A model generated the notes under the pieces. That model was not told the origin of the DNA, searched no databases, and saw only the letters and a program-made list of their open reading frames with translations. 64,000 nt of DNA from Pyropia yezoensis (lineage: Eukaryota > Rhodophyta > Bangiophyceae > Bangiales > Bangiaceae): assembly GCA_009829735.1 (NCBI GenBank), contig CM020618.1:38912894-38976893 (forward strand). Reading direction: 5' to 3'. Of the stretch, positions 22,789 through 35,343 are shown piece after piece. The position numbers and the translations under genes are program-made. The stretch's first letter is position 1. Every line of letters begins with the position of its first letter.

Positions 22789-25671
22789 ATGCGCATCAAT
22801 GTCGATGGCATCACCGTGTACTTTCCTTATGAGTTTGTCTACCCGGAGCAATATGCCTACATGGTTGACCTGAAGCGGACGCTGGATGCTCGGGGCCACT
22901 CCATCCTGGAAATGCCCACTGGCACTGGCAAGACCGTCACGCTCCTGTCCCTCATCCTCTCGTACCAGCTGTATCGGCCAGAGCTGGCCAAGCTGGTCTA
23001 CTGCACCCGCACGGTGGGTGAGATGGATAAGGTCCTTTACGAGCTCCGGAGGGTGCTGGCCCATCGTGACAAGTGCTTTGCCGAGGACGCGCCCGCGCGA
23101 GCGGCGGCGTCACGAAAGACGCTGGCCGTGGGGCTGACGACGCGGCGGAACCTGTGCCTTCACCCGGCCGTGTCGTCGGCATCGTCGCGCGAGGAGGCGG
23201 ATGCGCTGTGCCGCTCCATGACGGCCTCGTGGGCGCGTGGTGACCCAGAAGACATTGAGGACGTGGGCGGCCGCGCCCCGCGGCGGGGTACCGCTACCAA
23301 TGGCTCTGTGGTGCGCATGACCGGAGCCGATGAGGAGGAGGAGGGGGGTGCCCCCCGTGCCTTGACTGCCGCGGCGGCCGCCGAGAAAGGCCTGTGCGAA
23401 TACTTTGAGGGCTACGATTCGGAAGGTTCCGACGCCATCCTCCCCGCTGGTGTGTATGGCATAGATGAGCTAATGGCGGTTGGCAAGGAGCGTGGCTGGT
23501 GCCCCTACTATACCGCACGCCACGCCCTGTCGTTTGCCAACGTCATCGTGTACAATTACCAGTACCTGCTTGACCCCAAGGTCGCGGGTCTCATCTCCCG
23601 CGACCTTGCTCGGGAGTGTGTGGTGGTGTTTGACGAGGTGCGTTTGTTGTTATTCTGTTGGCTTCCTCTCTTCTCCTATTGGCGGTGCGCTTCAGCCTGT
23701 GGACCTCATCAGCAGCCGCACCGCTGGCCTCGCTAAGCAGTGGGCGGCGTAGCTGTTTGGGTGACGCGCTTGCTCCATTGTTTCTTTGCACGCGGTCGGC
23801 TGCTCTGTTCGTCTCACACTGTGTCGCCATTGCTCGGTTTTGTTCCTATCTTGCCTGGTCTGCGTTACCTGTATTTGCGTGTCGCCCAGGCTCACAACAT
23901 CGACAATGTGTGTATCGATGCCCTGTCTGTGGCTATCCGCGGGGACACTCTGACGCGGAGCCTGCGCAACCTGGCGACCCTGAACGCCCGCGTAGGGTCC
24001 ATCAAGACGACGAATGCGGACCGGCTGGCCGATGAGTACGCGCGGCTGGTGCAGGGGATGTCCATCCAGGGCATCCTGCCTGCCAACCAGGATGACGTCG
24101 GACGGCGGCGTAATGCCGCGGACGTTGTTCAGGCGAGCCCAGTTATCCCTGCGGATGCTATTGCAGAAACGGTGCCTGGCAACATTCGCAAGGCCGAGCA
24201 CTTTCTCCGCTTTCTCCGCCGCGTCATTGACTTTTTGAGCAAACGCATGAAGCTGCCGCATGTGCAGCAGGAGTCGGCGCCCAAATTTGTACATGCCCTG
24301 CTCGTTGACGTGCAGAGCGACGCCAAGCCCCTGCGGTTCTGCTCGGAGCGGCTGAAGAGCCTGCTGACCACACTGGAAGTAGCCGACGCGGCTGCCTTCG
24401 CACCGCTGCAGCTGGTGGCGGACATGGCGACATTGCTGGGCACTTATGGCAAAGGCCAGTCCTTCGCACTGATCTTCGAGCCGTTTGATGAACGCCTGCC
24501 GAGCATCCCCGACCCGGTCCTCCAGCTATGCTGCTTGGACGCAAGTTTAGCCATGAAGCCAATTTTTGACCGCTTCCAGTCGGTGGTGCTGACGTCGGGG
24601 ACTATCTCTCCTCGTGACATGTACGCTAAGGTGCTCAGCTTCACCCCCGTCGTCTCTCGCTCCTACTCAATGTCGCTCCAGCGCAACTGCATCTGCCCGC
24701 TGATTGTGTCACGTGGGCCCGACCAGGTGGCGATTTCCTCCAAGTTCGACTGTCGCGGTGACAAGGCCGTCGTTCGCAATTATGGCATGCTGCTAGTGCA
24801 ACTGGCCGAGGCCGTGCCAGACGGCATCGTTGCTTTTTTCACGTCCTACACCTACATGGAGAGCATCCTCGCCATGTGGGACGACATGGCCATCATCAAG
24901 CTGCTCTTGGAGCGAAAGCTGGTCTTTATCGAGACGCCCGACACCATCGAGTCTTCCCTTGCCCTGGACAATTACCGGCGGTCCTGTGACGCAGGACGGG
25001 GCGCCATCTTTCTCTGCGTGGCCCGAGGCAAAGTTGCCGAGGGCATTGACTTCGACCGCCACTACGGTCGAGCCGTCGTCATGTTGGGTGTTCCGTTCCA
25101 GTACACCGAGTCGCGCGTCCTTCGGGCGCGACTCGAGTACATGCGGGACAATTGTGGCATCCGGGAGGGTGACTTTTTGTCCTTTGACGCGCTGCGACAG
25201 GCGTCGCAGTGTCTAGGGCGGGTGGTGCGGAGTAAGGCGGACTATGGGATCATGGTGCTGGCGGATAAGCGATACGTGCGGGCGGACAAGCGAAACAAGC
25301 TTCCACAGTGGATTCTTGAGCTAATGCCCGAGGCCAATGTGGACCTCGACACGGACGCTGCAGTGAGCGTTTCCAAGGCCTTCCTGCGCGCCATGGCGCA
25401 GCCGCTGGACCAATCAGCACAGTTGGGCACCGCGCTGCTCTCCGAGGCGGACGTGCGGAGGCTGGCAGAGAAAGACAAGGTTCGGACGGCGGCATTGGCA
25501 GAGCAACGCCAGAATGCCAAGCCGGTGGCCGATGCTGCACCAGAGCCCGTGCAGATGCAGATGGATGACGACGACGACCTGGCCGACTACCTCGACACCG
25601 TCGCGCCCGACTATGATGACGAGGAAATGCAAGTACTGGAGGAAACTGAGGCGCAGCTGAGAGACTCTTGA
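22789..25671 (+). CDS. XPD: XPD/ERCC2/Rad3-type TFIIH helicase, two exons
   Basis: Exon 1 is 22789-23637 and exon 2 is 23890-25671; the 252-bp intron (GTGCGT to CCCAG) splits the DEAH box between Glu and Ala. The protein has 876 residues against about 760 in human XPD. Visible are Walker A MPTGTGKT with Lys48 (same number as in human), motif Ia YCTRTVGEMDK, four Fe-S cysteines (Cys123, 141, 203, 238), DEAHN (282-286), motif V FLCVARGKVAEGIDF and motif VI QCLGRVVRSKADYG. XPD unwinds DNA 5' to 3' in TFIIH during nucleotide excision repair and also supports transcription initiation. The extra length is mostly an acidic insertion between Fe-S Cys 2 and 3 and an acidic C-tail. The gene ends tail to tail with DDB1. 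Confidence 0.96.
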
Positions 25672-26198
25672 ATCAAGGCGCCTCGTGCAGTTTGAATGTC
25701 TCTCTGTGGTGCGTGCAGACAGCACAGCTATCCGTCTTTTGAGGTTGTGGCCTGCTCATGTAGAGCAGTGCAGGCCCAAAGGACTGCCGAATTAGCGCCC
25801 ACGCGAGCGCCCGTGGTGGGCAAGACCTGCTTGGAAGGTTGTGCAAGCCTTCAACTTGCAAGAAACGCAGGGACCGAAGTGCGGCGCTGGCCTCGCTCGA
25901 GCAAACACACCTGCTCTGTCTACGTACATGGCTTGTCTACAAGGCTTCACGAATTACGAAGACCTCCCTGGCCAACGTGACAGGACGCTCGAGCCTCACC
26001 CACGCTCTTGCCTTTTTGAAGTAAACAGGACGGTTGTCCCCGAACAGGCACATTCATTTCAATACTCGTACTCCCCTCCCCCCACTGGTGAGGATATGGT
26101 GCCAGCCTTAGCAACACCAACACGCAACAGAGTAACAAGAGGGGCTAACCGTCCGTCTCAGTGCTCACGCCCCGCCCCCCCGGCGTTCACAGACGACC
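25672..26198. other. Shared 3' intergenic region between convergent XPD and DDB1
   Basis: 527 bp between two stop codons pointing at each other. It must hold both 3' ends; no canonical AATAAA arrangement could be picked out with confidence and no further gene is seen. Confidence 0.6.
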
Positions 26199-29100
26199 TC
26201 AATGCAGCCGCGCGAGCTCCTCGACACGATTGGCAAGGTCCTCCACGGAGAGGTCCACCGCCTCCGCAACCACAGCCGCCTTGTTGCGGTCCAGGTCCAA
26301 AAAGCGTTCAATGAGGTCACCGTCAATGTACCCTCGAGCCTGGTTGGTTGCCCCGTTGCCAAGGGCGGTGGTCCCAAAGCCGCTGCTTGGACCGGCTGCC
26401 TCGGTGGCAAAGGCGCGCCACTCGGCGTGCTGCAGGCCGCCAATGCCCTTGACAACGTCGTTGAGGGCCGCTTCCACTCGCCGGAGCAACTGGAAGTCGT
26501 CGGGGGCGAGACGCACGAGGACACCCACGGCGCCGCTCACCGAACCGTACAGCAGCGTCTGCGGGGCAACCGAGGCCGTCGCGGGGCCGCTCTTGGGTGA
26601 GCCTGAACCGTCCACAGGGCTGTCCTCCCGCATCACGAGGGAACCTGGCAACAGCCGGTTAATGAAGTCGCCAGTATGGAATGTACCCACCAGATCCAGC
26701 TGCGCCCGCTCATCCTCGTTGACGGCACCGCTGCGGCGGCGCAGGGTGATCAGGTTGAAGCCGTTCTCCCCGCCCAGAGACACCTCGTCATCCACTGCAG
26801 CCACCGCCGTCATCCAATGGCAGCCATAGTCACGAGCCACCTCCTCCAGGCGCTCTGTCCCGTCGCCGCTGGTGCTAAACCTCAAAACTGTCACCGATTT
26901 GATCATGTCGCCGACAATCACAAAGTCGCCACGGGTCGCCAGTAGCAGCGCCACGGTGCTGCCGTCGCATGTGTCCTGAATGGCTAGGGCCCGGTTGCTG
27001 CCACTCGCACCGCCGCGAACAGTCCAGGCCAGCAGCAAAACTCGGTGGTTCACGCCCGCCACAAGCATTCCGCGGATGTGGTTGAGGCAATACACCGCAC
27101 CTTGAACAGGCAGCTCCGCGCGCAGACGCAGCTGGCCGCCCTCCACAGTAAAAGCCAGTAGTCTGCCCTTCGTTGGTTCATCCTCGTCAGGCAACGTATA
27201 GGCAGTGCCCAGCACAAAGCACTCCTCTCCGGCACTACTCCCACCCGGGACGTCACCGTCGCCCACATTCATGTCCAAGCCTCGGCCGGCCGCATCGAGC
27301 GGAGAGGACAATGACGGTAATGTTGTGGCTAGCAGGGAGCAGCCCATCTCGTTAATGTCGAGCTTGAACGAGTCTCGCGTCTCGAACGTCGTGTCATCCA
27401 GCAACCTCAGGTAGTGGTCCTCCGTCTCGTCCCCAGACTCATCCACCGCAAGGGCAGTGGTGAGCACGGCAAACATGTGCGCCATGGGCGCGTGGGCGAT
27501 ACGGCGAGGCCCCTCCCCGAGGGGAACGGTTCGAATGTGGAGCTTCTGGATGTCGTCCACTGCACCCAGCAGCAAGCTAGTGGGGGTCGCCACCGCAAGG
27601 CAGTCGGGGAAGGCTGCTGAGTGGAAGCCAACGACACGCGTCACGGCGCGCAGATTGACATGAGAGAACAACAGCTTAGTGCCACCGGCAGAGGCGTGGA
27701 CAACGGTTGGCCGGTCGCAAGCAGCAAACACGTGGGTGGCACCACGAGTAGTAAACGCACTTAACGACGCCGGTTGGGAACCGACTGTCACCCGCTTACG
27801 GTCGCTCAAAAGCGACTCCTTCGCCGCTGCGCTCAGGACCGGTTGCACCTCTGGTACAGCGCCGCTCGCCTCAGGTAATGGGCCGTTCGTGGGAACGACC
27901 GAAGTGTCCACTCTGAAAGTGAAGAGATGACCGTCACCAAGGGCCACGAGGAGGTAGTCCACGTTCTCGAGGGTCGCCAAGAGCACTGAACGAGCAATGA
28001 CCTGCCCATCCAATGGCTCCGTCCGAAGCGGCTGCAAGGCAGGAAGCGTCAGCAGACGCACGCTCACCTCTGTCCACATGCCTACCGCCGCCATAGTCGG
28101 GCTCTCTCGAAGAGATGACGATGGCGTGACGTCGACGTCCGCCATTGCGTCATCATCATCGAGGCTTGACGACGAAGCATTCGCAGACAGAAGCGAGCAG
28201 TCCACACAAGAGACTTCATTCGGGAGCGTCACAGACGCGGCAACAACGAATTCCTTGGCAGACACGTCGACAAGAAGCGACACCAGCTGGCCCCCTGTCA
28301 CGGCGACAAGCACCTGGCGACCGGCACTGGATGCGGCAACGACGCGAGTACCCGCCGGTGGGGTCCACTCGTGAGCACGAACGAACTCGGCCGACGCATC
28401 CAGCAAGGCCACCACCGACGGACAAGCCTGAACCACCAGGTCTCCAGAGAGGTTGCCCGCGTGGAGCGTGGGGGCAGAGGCCTCCAGGCCCGGTGGAGAC
28501 GCCTCTGCCATTTCCTCGCCGTCCACGAGCTCCAGCACCCGCGTCTCGGCGGTAAAGGACATGAGAAGCAGAGAATGGAAGGCCGTCGCCGTCGAGCTCC
28601 GCAGCGAAAACATCGCCTTGATGCCTGGCAAGTTCTCCGACGCCTGCTCCGTAATGCCAATCCCATTGCGGAGAACGCGCAATGACCCATCCTTGAAGGC
28701 ACCCGAGCAGGTGACAACCTGGCCCTGGCCCTGCCGCTCCAAGTCAACCACGCAGAAGTCCACAATCGGTCCCAGGTTCTGAAAGTGCTCAACCACCTCG
28801 ACGTACGCGTTGTCCGCCGCTTGACTGCGCAGCCGCACCAGTTGAGAGTCGCCAAAGTGGGAGCCAACAAACACAAACCCATTGTCCAGGTAGGACAGTG
28901 TTGAAGGGATGCTCGTCTCCCCCAGCGGCTCCATAGACAGCCGGGTTACAATGCCTGGGGCCGCTGGGCTGGACTCAAGGATGAGCATGGACAGCTGCCC
29001 TTTATGGTCGCCAAGTAGGTAGCGCGCCCCAGACGCGTCCATCCGACCAACCGCCTTGATAATAGTGGCCGCGATGGGAATGCTGACCAGCGCCGCTACA

Positions 29101-30202
29101 AAGCCGGCCCCCCCAGCACGGCTGGGAGCCGTAGGAACAGCACTGATTTCGTCCACATCCGAGGACGCCACAGGAGCTGCCGTCGCTGCTTGCCGCGCTG
29201 CAGACACATCTTCCCCGCTCGACGGCGGGAAGTACGAAATAGTCTGCTCCCCAATGACCAAGCAGCCAAAGAATGGCGGCGGCACCGCAATCAGCGTCGA
29301 AGCCGTCTGTTCCAGGTTGGTCTGCCCCCCGGGTGCGTCTGTGAAGTCCTTGTAGTCCAGCTTGACGCCAAGCATTTTGAGGTGCACCGCGTCATCACCA
29401 TCCGAGTACAGGACGGCCAGAACAGGGATAGCAGCGGCGCCATACAGAAACGCAATATCACGCACCGTCTCACCAAGACGAACGTTAAAAGCCTCTGCCG
29501 TCCAGCCGCGAGGGATGATTCTAAACAGGTTCTCGTACAGGTGCATGCCGACACACCGGCCGTCGGGGTCCGCTACCGACATGAAAGGTCGGTCCATGGC
29601 ACGGCCAAGGTTGTCCCGCGCCTCACCGCCAGCAATGGTCATGACCTCCCGCGTCGTCGGATTCCACCGCAGGACGCAGAACTGCAGCTTGGCTGTGAGG
29701 ACGAGCAGGTCCTCCGTGGCGGGGGGCACGGAATCGGCAGCAGGCTGGACCCGGCGCTTCTGCTGCCCCTTCTCGCCTGCATCCCCCAGACCAGCAAACC
29801 GCTCACTCGCGGCGGCGGCGCCAGTCGCCGGTGGAAGCAGCAGCAACGACACGATGCGACCATACATGGGCAGCTCCAGGAGCGGTACGAGGCCACTGGG
29901 CGCGAGAGCGTAAATCTCAATACGCGGGCCTTTGGCAAGCAGCAGGTTCCGCTCGCCGGGGCGTCCCATAAAGTTTCCAACCTGCATACAGCAGCAACGT
30001 GGAAAGCACAGAGAATGAAAACATACCGAACGTCAGCCCCCCGCACAAGTCACAGCGGAGGCACGGAAACCAGACAGACAGCAGATGAGCAGCAAACACA
30101 CGGGAACATAGAACAGAAGACGAAGAGATGCGGACATAAACGCACGACTGCAGCTGTTACGCTGGAGGCCTTGTGGGCCGTCACGACATAGTGATCCGAC
30201 AT
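26199..30202 (-). CDS. DDB1: DDB1, damage-specific DNA-binding protein 1, two exons
   Basis: Exon 1 is 30202-30146 (19 codons, MSDHYVVTAHKASSVTAAVV across the junction); exon 2 is 29981-26199. The 164-bp intron has GTGCGT and TGCAG borders. Total 1279 residues, against about 1140 in human. Start and junction agree with the DDB1 N-terminus (MSxxYVVTAxK...). Further matches include LLLAKGPRIEIY, SRYLLGDHKGQL-type blade motifs (here ARYLLGDHKGQL), NLGPIVDFCVVDLERQGQGQ, VTCSGAFKDGSLRVLRNGIG, and the C-terminal ARGYIDGDLIERFLDL. DDB1 is the three-propeller adaptor of CUL4 ubiquitin ligases and recognises UV damage with DDB2. Insertions are mainly acidic loops between blades. The unusually tiny first exon would be missed by simple ORF calling. 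Confidence 0.95.
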
Positions 30203-31719
30203 GATGGGAGTCGCGAGGATGCACCGTGGGACGCGAACAGCACAGACGCGACGATACGATCACCGCAATAAGATGCCCAGGCCTCCGTGGCCTGATCCGA
30301 GATGCCAATGCCGGGCGTTGTCGGCCTTGTCGCCCCAGCATCGACGCGGAAGGGGCGAAGGGGCAGCGTATTCGGCATCGGCTGCCACAAGCGCGAGGAC
30401 TGGCGCGGGTCTGGCGGGTGCATCGCTTCCATCCTGCAGAGAGGACTTCAGTTTTCCGTGAATTAAACTATACTGTATCAGTGCTAATTGACGAGAGGTT
30501 CGACACGTCTCTCAGTACGTGGCTGTTCCCAGCGCTGCCCCAGGGTTGAGAGGTCATAATTATAGTGTAAAAATTATTGAGTAAATTATCGCAGAAAGAA
30601 ACGATCACGAGGCTGTGTGTTCATCATTATCAAACGGTCGACTACGTGTCCCTGGATCCGTGTGAGCCCTCCATTGGGCCATCGTGCTCGACGGGAAAGA
30701 CGCGATGGCCATGCACGCGACCACCGTGGCGGCGACAGTCACCTGTGGCAGGTATCCTGTCCCCCACTCGAAGGCACTTCGCAGCGAAGGCGAGGAGATG
30801 CCTCTCAGCTACATGGTCGCCACCGATGTTGGCGTCCTTTCCACCGCCGACGTTGTCCCGCGCATCGACGGCAACATCGGCGAACAGGCTGCACTCCGCG
30901 CGAGGGCGGCGAGGCCCGACGCCGTGCGCGTGGCAACCTCCCTGAAGGCGATGCGCCCGTCATCGGCTGGGAAAAAGGGCGGTACGTTGCTGGGAAAAAG
31001 GGCAGTACTTTGGTGTGAATGTCGGGAGGGCGGTGGCAGTCACCATCAGGCGGCTCATCCTCGTGCTTCCATTTGAGACACGTGTCAGAAAACGTGGCAA
31101 TAGTTATCATTTGATACTTTTGATCATTTTCGCATAAGTTTACTAACGATCGATGGTTTCTTGAAATACAACAACCCTGCGCTGCCCACACCTCAGTTCT
31201 GCACTGCACCGATGCAAAGAGCGCGCAGCGACTTCTGCGACCTTGACTGTGGCACCCGTCACACGCTCCTATGTAGCCTTCTGGCAAGCTGTACTGCGTC
31301 TGTGCAAGCATGACACACTCGGAACAGCAGAAGAGCAAAAACCGCCGCAGAAAACGTGAACAAGCAATGCCACACTGCCACTCGCTTCCGAAGAGCGAAC
31401 TAAATACTGCTGGTATCAGATGCCTCCGCATGCTCTGGCGCACCAGGTCACTACTAGCACTATCCAACCAAGTCTTCCAAAAAAAAGGGGGTGCAAGAAC
31501 GGACGGAGAAGGCTACCAACATCATCTATTCATACACTGGTTGATGCAATGGTGGTCGAGTGCGCGGGCACTGATAGGGTTGGATGCACCCCATGAGCTC
31601 CGGCCGCGTTCCCAGGACACGCCCCATGCGTCCCGGCCGCGTCGAGGACGCGCACCACACACCCCGGCCGCTCACAGTATTCCCCCAGAGCTGCAATGCC
31701 AAACAGGTGCCTCGCCCAC
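30203..31719. other. Upstream region of DDB1 with one unassigned ORF
   Basis: About 1.5 kb. The best reading frame is on the plus strand at 30684-31076, with fairly balanced composition (MPLSYMVATDVGVLSTADVV, then RIDGNIGEQAALRARAARPD), ending in a repeat of GKKGGTLLGK type. I recognise no family. It may be a gene fragment. The rest shows no coding signal. Confidence 0.3.
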
Positions 31720-32314
31720 TCACTCCTTCACAACCACCACCTCGTCCGCCGCGACGGCCGTCGTGTTTGCTCCTTGGCTCTTGGTGGCCGACGTAGGCGC
31801 AGCAGAGGTCGCAGAAAGCTGCTCAAAAGCGCGCTTGGTGTCCGCGTACGTGGATCCAAACCCAACGCCGGCGCCAAAGCCAATTGTCGTCGCCCTCGAC
31901 GCGCCGCCGCCTGTCAATCGATGCACGGACATGACCAAAGCAACAATTGAATACCAAAAGAAGACGCACGGCACACGATACACACTGTCAGCAAGAGCCC
32001 GTGCAGGCGGAGAAGCTGGGGAGAAAGCAATAGTAGGAACCAACAAAAGGGCAGATGAGACGGCGAGGGCAGAGCAGCTCTGTACGCGCAGAACCCGCAT
32101 CCCCGGTGCCGTCCGGGCTGCCGCATCGAACGAAGCCACCTTCAGCGACGAATAACCCTCACGGTAAGCCATCAGTGACAGCCGCCAACATTCACGTACG
32201 GAAAAGCACCAGCGCTGCGACCGCACCGCCAGCGAGGCCGTAGGCCATCCGCTTGATCCCAGTCTCAATGGCCTCGTCCCATTGCTCGCTAATCTTGTGC
32301 TCGCTGGCCACCAT
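31720..32314 (-). CDS. MIC10: MICOS subunit MIC10, two exons
   Basis: Exon 1 is 32314-32200 and exon 2 is 31910-31720; the 289-bp intron (GTACGT to GACAG) interrupts an Arg codon. The product is 101 residues. Exon 1 gives an amphipathic start with SEQWDEAIETG and the first Gly-rich membrane segment GLAGGAVAALVLF. Exon 2 opens RGGASRATTIGFGAGVGFGS, the second membrane segment with the GxGxGxG pattern typical of MIC10, then YADTKRAFEQL and a polar tail. MIC10 bends the inner mitochondrial membrane at crista junctions. The order, spacing of the two hairpin segments and length fit the family. The tail after residue 70 is longer than in animals. Confidence 0.88.
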
Positions 32315-32604
32315 CGTGAACACCGCCACAAATGGAAAACCGACACGGAGCGGGAGGGAGGGTTCGCCAACCTCTGGGCGTCGTCGTGGCGAAAGAGAAC
32401 ACGGCGACAGGTAGGTGAGAGATGAGGGGGGTGAAGAGGGTTGTCCAACGTGCGGGCAACGTGACGATGAGGGCTCGGGTCGCCAACAACTACGTGGCAT
32501 GACAACGGCCACGGAATTGAAGGTGGCCGAAGAACATATCTGTGATTCAAGTAGCCCTCCCTCTGCTGCCTGCCAAGATGAGAGATGTATGTACCAGGGG
32601 TTGT

Positions 32605-32727
32605 CAAGCGTACTTTTCTCAAGCGTAGTTGCGCGTAGTTTTCAAGCGTATATACGCGGTTGCTTGACTTTCTTCGAGCCGAGAGAACTACGCTTGTCCG
32701 CCGACAGACCGGAAGATTGTACGCTTG
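32605..32727. promoter_or_regulatory. Cluster of five CAAGCGTA motifs in a divergent promoter
   Basis: CAAGCGTA occurs forward at 32605, 32620 and 32643 and reversed (TACGCTTG) at 32689-32696 and 32720-32727. The cluster lies between the minus-strand MIC10 start and the plus-strand gene at 33423. Five copies of an 8-mer in 123 bp are far above chance. A transcription-factor site cluster or a decayed small repeat are both possible. Confidence 0.5.
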
Positions 32728-33266
32728 AGGTTGAGTCTGGCGCGTAGATTTTTAATTACGCAATTGGCTCGCCAAAGCGCTCGACCCGAGAGAAGTACGC
32801 CCTCCGCCACCAGCACTCGCCACGCAGAAGTCGGGGTTGCGGGGTGTTCCCCCTCCGACCTCCCCCCGGTGGCGTTGGCGGAGGTCGCGGAGGCGGCGAC
32901 AACTGCGGTGGCGGCTCGAAGATGGCGTGGAGTGTTCCTTTTCCCCGATCTATCGAAGCGCCCTCCCCCTAGCCCTCCCCTTCACCCCTCTGATGTTTCC
33001 CGCGCCAGCCCCAGCTCCGCCGCAGGTGCCGTCCCGGTGCTTCCTTGGCCACTGCCGGGGGCGGCGCCAGTTCCCTTGAAGCGCCATTTGGGCTGCCACA
33101 GTCGGTGGGGCCGACCACCCGGCTGGGCGTACTTACGGTGCTGCTTTGGGAGCTGCTGTGGCGCCTTTCTCCCGGGAGCCGCTGAGGGAGCCGCGGCGCG
33201 AGCCGGCTGCGACGTCGCCACTGCCGCTGTCACCGTCGGGGGTGAGCTCGAGTTGGGCGCAGCGTG

Positions 33267-33299
<33 letters not shown>

Positions 33300-33422
33300 G
33301 CTGGGGCGGCGGCGGCTGTGGCGACGGCGGCGGCAGCGGCGGCGGCGGTGGCGGCTGGACCTTTGGCTTGAGGCCGTTTTTCGCCGGCCAACTTTGCGCC
33401 GGCGGTTTGTCTGGAGCGGACC

Positions 33423-34844
33423 ATGACGACCACCGCCATCGGCGACCCCTTCCTCGTTCTTGCCGGAGTGACGCTGTTCCTGCCGCACGCGGTCACGGCG
33501 GATAGCGGCGCGCTGCTCGACACCCGCCGGCGCGGGGTGCTCGCGGACAGGGTGCGCGGGATAGCGTGCTCCACCGAGCTGGGGGGGGGGACGTACGTGC
33601 TGATGGAGTTTTTCCGGCCGGCGGCCCAGCGTGGCGGCGGCGACGGCGGCGGCGTCGAGGGCGGCGATGGTGACGATAGCGGCGGTGGACATGGCGGCGA
33701 CGTCCTTGGCGGGCTGTCCATCGAGATTGATATTGTGGTCACCCGCCGACCGCGAGTGGCGGAGAAGGCGGCGGCGGTAGTGCTGCACAAGCGCGGCCGG
33801 TGCGGAGCGGCGCGGCGGCGTCGACGACCGTCGATTTGGTGGCCGTGGATGCGCCACTCCGGGCGCTCTGTGCTGACGGCCAGCACGTAGGGGCGCTGGT
33901 GGACCTGGTGGAGCCGCCGCCGCCGCCGCCGCGGTTGGTCGGGGAGGTGGTGGTCGGCCCGTCGCCGCCGCCGGTGTTACCCTACACCGTCACCAGCTGC
34001 CGCTGCAGCGTCTGTGCGACGGTGCGGCTGCGGTCGCTCGCGTTGCGGCTGGTGCCGTTGGCGGTGCCGTCCGCTCGGCCGCTGTGGGTGGGCGCGGGGG
34101 GCACGCCGCCAGCCTGCCACCGCCGGCTGCTGCCCATTGCGCCGGCCACCACCTCCCCCACGGCTGCCTCCTCGTCGGGGGGCGACACACGCATGGCCGT
34201 CAGCAGTGACGACAGCGGCGGCGACAAGGGCAGCGGCAGCGGCGGCAGCGGCAGTGGCGGCGGCAATGGCTTTGGTGGCGACCGTGGTGGCGGCCGTCGG
34301 CAGCGGCCACAGCGCGTTACGGAGCGCCCATCACTGCCGCACCCCGCCACGGCGGTGGCGATTCCCCCGCTGTCGACGCTGTGGGACTGGCGGCGGCGGT
34401 GGCTGCCGCCGCCGAGGCAGCTATCGAAGCTGCGCCTGCTAGGGAGGCGGCGTCTGCCAGGAAATTGGCGGCGGCGACGACTCTGTCGTCAGCGCAAGTT
34501 TGGCAAAAGCTCGGCCGCCTTTCGCCGCTCGTGCGGGACCTGGGCGCGCCGCCCCGGTGGCGGCAGCGCAGGGGCACCGCGATGGCGCTGTGGTGGTGGC
34601 GCTGTCGCAGCGGCGCTGCGACGGCGGCGACGCTGGTGCGGGGGGTGGACGCGTCACCGACTTATTGGCCGGTTTGCGGTCGGGTGTGGGAGCTGGGCGT
34701 GCGGGATGCATGGCCGGTACCGGGTTAGGGGCAGCCGGCGAAGGCGGAACGCCGGGTGGTGACGCGCCGGGCGCGCGATGGGTGGTAGGGGCGGTGGCGT
34801 CTGCGGCGGCAAGCTGGCGCCCCGCTGCTGCCGGTGGTGTTTTN
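33423..34844 (+). CDS. Unidentified gene running into the assembly gap, possibly BAH-like N-terminus
   Basis: The ATG at 33423 opens a frame to 33890 with a structured-looking start (GDPFLVLAGVTLFLPHAV, then RRRGVLADRVRGI, then GGTYVLMEFFRPAAQ). After the frame closes, protein-like sequence continues in a second frame from about 33815 (TTVDLVAVDAPLRALCADGQ) and in a third one near 34380-34600 (a long Ala-rich helix ending AQVWQKLGRLSPLVRDLG). Either introns or homopolymer errors connect them; I could not settle the junctions. The layout of a beta-rich segment ending in FFRP recalls a BAH domain, but this is weak. The 3' end is lost in the gap. Simple GGC repeats precede the ATG. Confidence 0.35.
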
Positions 34845-35343
34845 NNNNNNNNNNNNNNNNNNNNNNNNNNNNNNNNNNNNNNNNNNNNNNNNNNNNNNNN
34901 NNNNNNNNNNNNNNNNNNNNNNNNNNNNNNNNNNNNNNNNNNNNNNNNNNNNNNNNNNNNNNNNNNNNNNNNNNNNNNNNNNNNNNNNNNNNNNNNNNNN
35001 NNNNNNNNNNNNNNNNNNNNNNNNNNNNNNNNNNNNNNNNNNNNNNNNNNNNNNNNNNNNNNNNNNNNNNNNNNNNNNNNNNNNNNNNNNNNNNNNNNNN
35101 NNNNNNNNNNNNNNNNNNNNNNNNNNNNNNNNNNNNNNNNNNNNNNNNNNNNNNNNNNNNNNNNNNNNNNNNNNNNNNNNNNNNNNNNNNNNNNNNNNNN
35201 NNNNNNNNNNNNNNNNNNNNNNNNNNNNNNNNNNNNNNNNNNNNNNNNNNNNNNNNNNNNNNNNNNNNNNNNNNNNNNNNNNNNNNNNNNNNNNNNNNNN
35301 NNNNNNNNNNNNNNNNNNNNNNNNNNNNNNNNNNNNNNNNNNN
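34845..35343. other. Assembly gap of 499 N
   Basis: A run of N joins host-like GC-rich sequence on the left with retrotransposon Z on the right. Real size is unknown; the Z integrase, its 3' LTR and the end of the unidentified gene would all have to lie here. Confidence 0.99.
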
